A stretch of DNA of 64,000 bases from Nocardia brasiliensis IFM 10847 (GTDB lineage Bacteria; Actinomycetota; Actinomycetes; Mycobacteriales; Mycobacteriaceae). Below are positions 62,301 through 64,000 of this stretch, piece after piece. The notes below the pieces were generated by a model. It was not told the DNA's origin, ran no database searches, and saw nothing but the letters and a program-made list of their open reading frames with translations. The DNA is taken from positions 24,633 to 88,632 of the forward strand of contig NZ_BAUA01000049.1 in assembly GCF_000710915.1 (NCBI RefSeq), read 5' to 3'. The position numbers and the translations under genes were made by a program. The stretch's first letter is position 1. Every line of letters begins with the position of its first letter.

Positions 62301-63278
62301 TCAAGGCTCGTCGCTCGCGACCGTGCCGTGCGAGGAGGTGGCGGCGTAGCGGCGGGCCAAATGGGCGAAAGCTTGCGACAGCTCGGCGGGCCCGACGACC
62401 TCGATATCGGCATCGAACATACCGATCGCGGTGGCCAGCGCGGGCCATGACCAGGAGCCCAGCACAACTCGGCAGCGGTCCGGACCGAGGTCCTCGACTA
62501 TCCCGTCGTGCAGGAACGGTGACACCTCGGCGGCGGGCCGGGCCAGGATGACTTCGCCACGGCAGGGCCAGCCGCCCATGCCGTCGGATCCGGCGAACCT
62601 GCTCGCGACGAAGGCCGCCACGTTCGCGCCGGGCAAGTCGCGAGGGACGAAACGGGGGCCGGTCGGCGTACGCGGCGAGATCCGGTCGGCGCGGAAGATC
62701 CGCCAGTCGTCGCGAGCCAGGTCCCACGCCACGAGGTACCAGCGACCACCCCGGGTGACGAGATGGTGCGGCTCCACTCGCCGCGGTGGAGTAACGCCCG
62801 CACCGGCGTAGTCGAAGCGCAGCACCTCGTGGGCGTGCACGGCTGCGCTGATCGCCAGCAACACCGCACTGTCGAGCGGTGGCGCGGCGGGATGCGCGAC
62901 GGCGGTGACCTGAAGCGTGTCGATACGGTGACGCAGCCGTGCGGGCATCACCTGGCGGAGGGTGTTCAACGCCCGCACCGCGCCTTCCGCTATGCCCGAC
63001 CCGGCGGTGGTGGCCAGCTGGAGCGCCACGGTGAGTGCGACGGCTTGTTCGTCGTCGAACAGCAGCGGCGGCAGTTGCGTGCCCGCTCCGAGCCGGTATC
63101 CGCCGTCCGGACCCTTGATCGTCATGATGGGGTAGCCGAGTTCGCGCAGGCGGTCGATGTCGCGGCGCACGGTGCGTGGGCTGACCGCCAGCCGCTCGGC
63201 CAGCAAGGTTCCCGGCCAGTCCCGGCGCGCCTGCAACAACGACAGCAACGTCAGCAGCCGTGCGGAGGTCTTCGCCAT
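62301..63278 (-). CDS. WYL-domain transcriptional regulator (DeoR-type HTH)
   Basis: This 325-residue regulator has an N-terminal winged helix (SARLLTLLSLLQARRDWPG, LAVSPRTVRRDIDRLRELG), a YxxGxxL linker, and a WYL domain (GRWYLVAWDLARDDWRIFRADRI). It ends with a WCX-like C-terminal region. ATG 63278 gives MAKTSARLL. It is divergent from a PhnB-like VOC gene, a common pairing in which the regulator controls that gene. Confidence 0.9.
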   Translation of the reverse strand: MAKTSARLLTLLSLLQARRDWPGTLLAERLAVSPRTVRRDIDRLRELGYPIMTIKGPDGGYRLGAGTQLPPLLFDDEQAVALTVALQLATTAGSGIAEGAVRALNTLRQVMPARLRHRIDTLQVTAVAHPAAPPLDSAVLLAISAAVHAHEVLRFDYAGAGVTPPRRVEPHHLVTRGGRWYLVAWDLARDDWRIFRADRISPRTPTGPRFVPRDLPGANVAAFVASRFAGSDGMGGWPCRGEVILARPAAEVSPFLHDGIVEDLGPDRCRVVLGSWSWPALATAIGMFDADIEVVGPAELSQAFAHLARRYAATSSHGTVASDEP

Positions 63279-63366
63279 ATTTTGATTCTGCCGCAAGTAG
63301 CGGACACAACCTGACCGCTTCTCTTGCGACCGTGGTCTCGGCAGCAAGTCGAACAGAGGAGCAAGC

Positions 63367-63789
63367 ATGTCCGTCACGACCACCACCCACCTGAACTTCC
63401 GCGGCGACGCACGCGCGGCGCTGGAGTTCTACCAGTCCGTGTTCGGTGGCCACCTCGCCGTCGTCACCTACAAGGACGCCGGGAACGTCGAAGACGAGTC
63501 CGCGGCCGACCAGGTGATGTGGGGACAGGTACTGGCCGAGAACGGTTTTCACGTCATGGCCTACGACGTGCCCGCGCGGATGGACTACGACCAGGGCGCG
63601 AATTCGTTCTTCGTTTCCCTGCGCGGCGAGAGCGTCGAGGAGATCACCGGCTACTGGGAAACACTGCGCGCCGACGCGACCGTCGTGGTCCCGCTGGGAC
63701 CGGCGGGTTGGGCGCCCGCCTATGGGATGCTGCGCGACCGCTTCGGTGTCGTCTGGGTTCTCGATGTCGTCAGCGGATACAACGGATAG
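63367..63789 (+). CDS. PhnB-like VOC protein
   Basis: This 140-residue VOC-superfamily protein (LNFRGDARAALEFYQSVFGG, VMWGQVLAENGFHVMAYD, DRFGVVWVLDVVSG) belongs to the PhnB/3-demethylubiquinone-methyltransferase-like group of unknown ligands. AGAGGAG stands before the ATG. It is divergent from the WYL regulator 88 bases away. Confidence 0.88.
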   Translation: MSVTTTTHLNFRGDARAALEFYQSVFGGHLAVVTYKDAGNVEDESAADQVMWGQVLAENGFHVMAYDVPARMDYDQGANSFFVSLRGESVEEITGYWETLRADATVVVPLGPAGWAPAYGMLRDRFGVVWVLDVVSGYNG

Positions 63790-63903
63790 CACCACGTCAC
63801 GAGGGGCGGGAGACGCGCTCCCGCCCCGGGATGACCGAGCGGCGAGAGGACACACGATGAGAACACCCACCAGCGGACGGGTCGCTCGCGGCGACATGAT
63901 CGA

Positions 63904-64000
63904 ATGACGATACTGACGACCCGGGCGCTCAATCGAGCCACGCTCGCCCGGCAGATGCTGCTCGACCGTGCCGAGATATCCGCTCTCGATGCCGTCGCCC
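63904..64000 (+). CDS. Winged-helix DNA-binding protein, start only
   Basis: The last 97 bases open a frame MTILTTRALNRATLARQML that looks like the N-terminus of the HTH_42/AlkZ-like family (usually LSxRxLNRxLLARQ). That family contains DNA glycosylases acting on crosslinks. The rest lies beyond the window. A 16-codon frame from 63857 overlaps its start (ATGA) and may couple translation. Confidence 0.6.
   Translation, partial: MTILTTRALNRATLARQMLLDRAEISALDAVA

Overview
The window is a very GC-rich (G/C at most third codon positions) stretch of chromosome from a mycolate-type actinomycete, most likely Nocardia or a close relative. Pointers are the mycobacterial-style ATP synthase membrane subunits, SARP regulators, NarL-type two-component systems, an MMPL transporter, a TerD-TPR protein and a methylcitrate operon. 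The genus is an inference from gene content, not from an alignment. No rRNA, tRNA, CRISPR array, transposase or phage structural gene was recognised.

Region 1 (1-24.6 kb) looks like one meroterpenoid biosynthetic cluster. On the minus strand a complete mevalonate pathway runs HMG-CoA reductase, HMG-CoA synthase, mevalonate kinase, diphosphomevalonate decarboxylase, phosphomevalonate kinase and type 2 IPP isomerase (cut by the window start). It is preceded by a secreted SGNH hydrolase coupled to the reductase and by a secreted DUF5995-like protein. Upstream on the same strand lie an SDR, a PhzE-type aminodeoxyisochorismate synthase, a PhzD-type isochorismatase and a DhbA-like dehydrogenase, together a route from chorismate to 3-hydroxyanthranilate. 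Divergently transcribed are two adenylate-forming ligases, a UbiA prenyltransferase and a trans-polyprenyl diphosphate synthase. A second UbiA and a degenerate SDR follow. A NarL-type two-component system, two SARP activators and a small cupin-like protein form the regulatory end. The inferred product is a prenylated 3-hydroxyanthranilate derivative. No PKS, terpene cyclase or later phenazine gene (phzA/B, phzF, phzG) is present.

Region 2 (24.8-34.5 kb) holds a helix-turn-helix gene and its frameshifted zinc-ribbon partner, a flavodoxin with a clear terminator, a prpDBC methylcitrate operon, and a TetR gene convergent with a pair of ABC half-transporters of the YbtPQ/IrtAB kind.

Region 3 (34.6-44.7 kb) contains a two-component system followed by a class III lanthipeptide cluster. 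This comprises a LanKC synthetase and four precursor genes or copies, each with the labionin motif S-x2-S-x3-C. One copy has only a CTG start and lacks most of the leader. An MFS exporter and a prolyl oligopeptidase (likely leader protease) complete it. A TetR/VOC divergent pair closes the block.

Region 4 (44.8-53.8 kb) has a degenerate M48-like membrane protein, a large TerD-TPR fusion, small hypothetical genes and an isolated operon for the ATP synthase membrane sector (atpI-like, a, c, b and a b'-like protein) with no F1 genes beside it.

Region 5 (53.8-64 kb) has an MMPL exporter with a two-component system, a pentapeptide-like membrane protein, small secreted proteins, an orphan oligopeptide-binding lipoprotein with a perfect 18-bp terminator stem, and a WYL regulator divergent from a PhnB-like VOC protein. 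The window ends inside a winged-helix protein.
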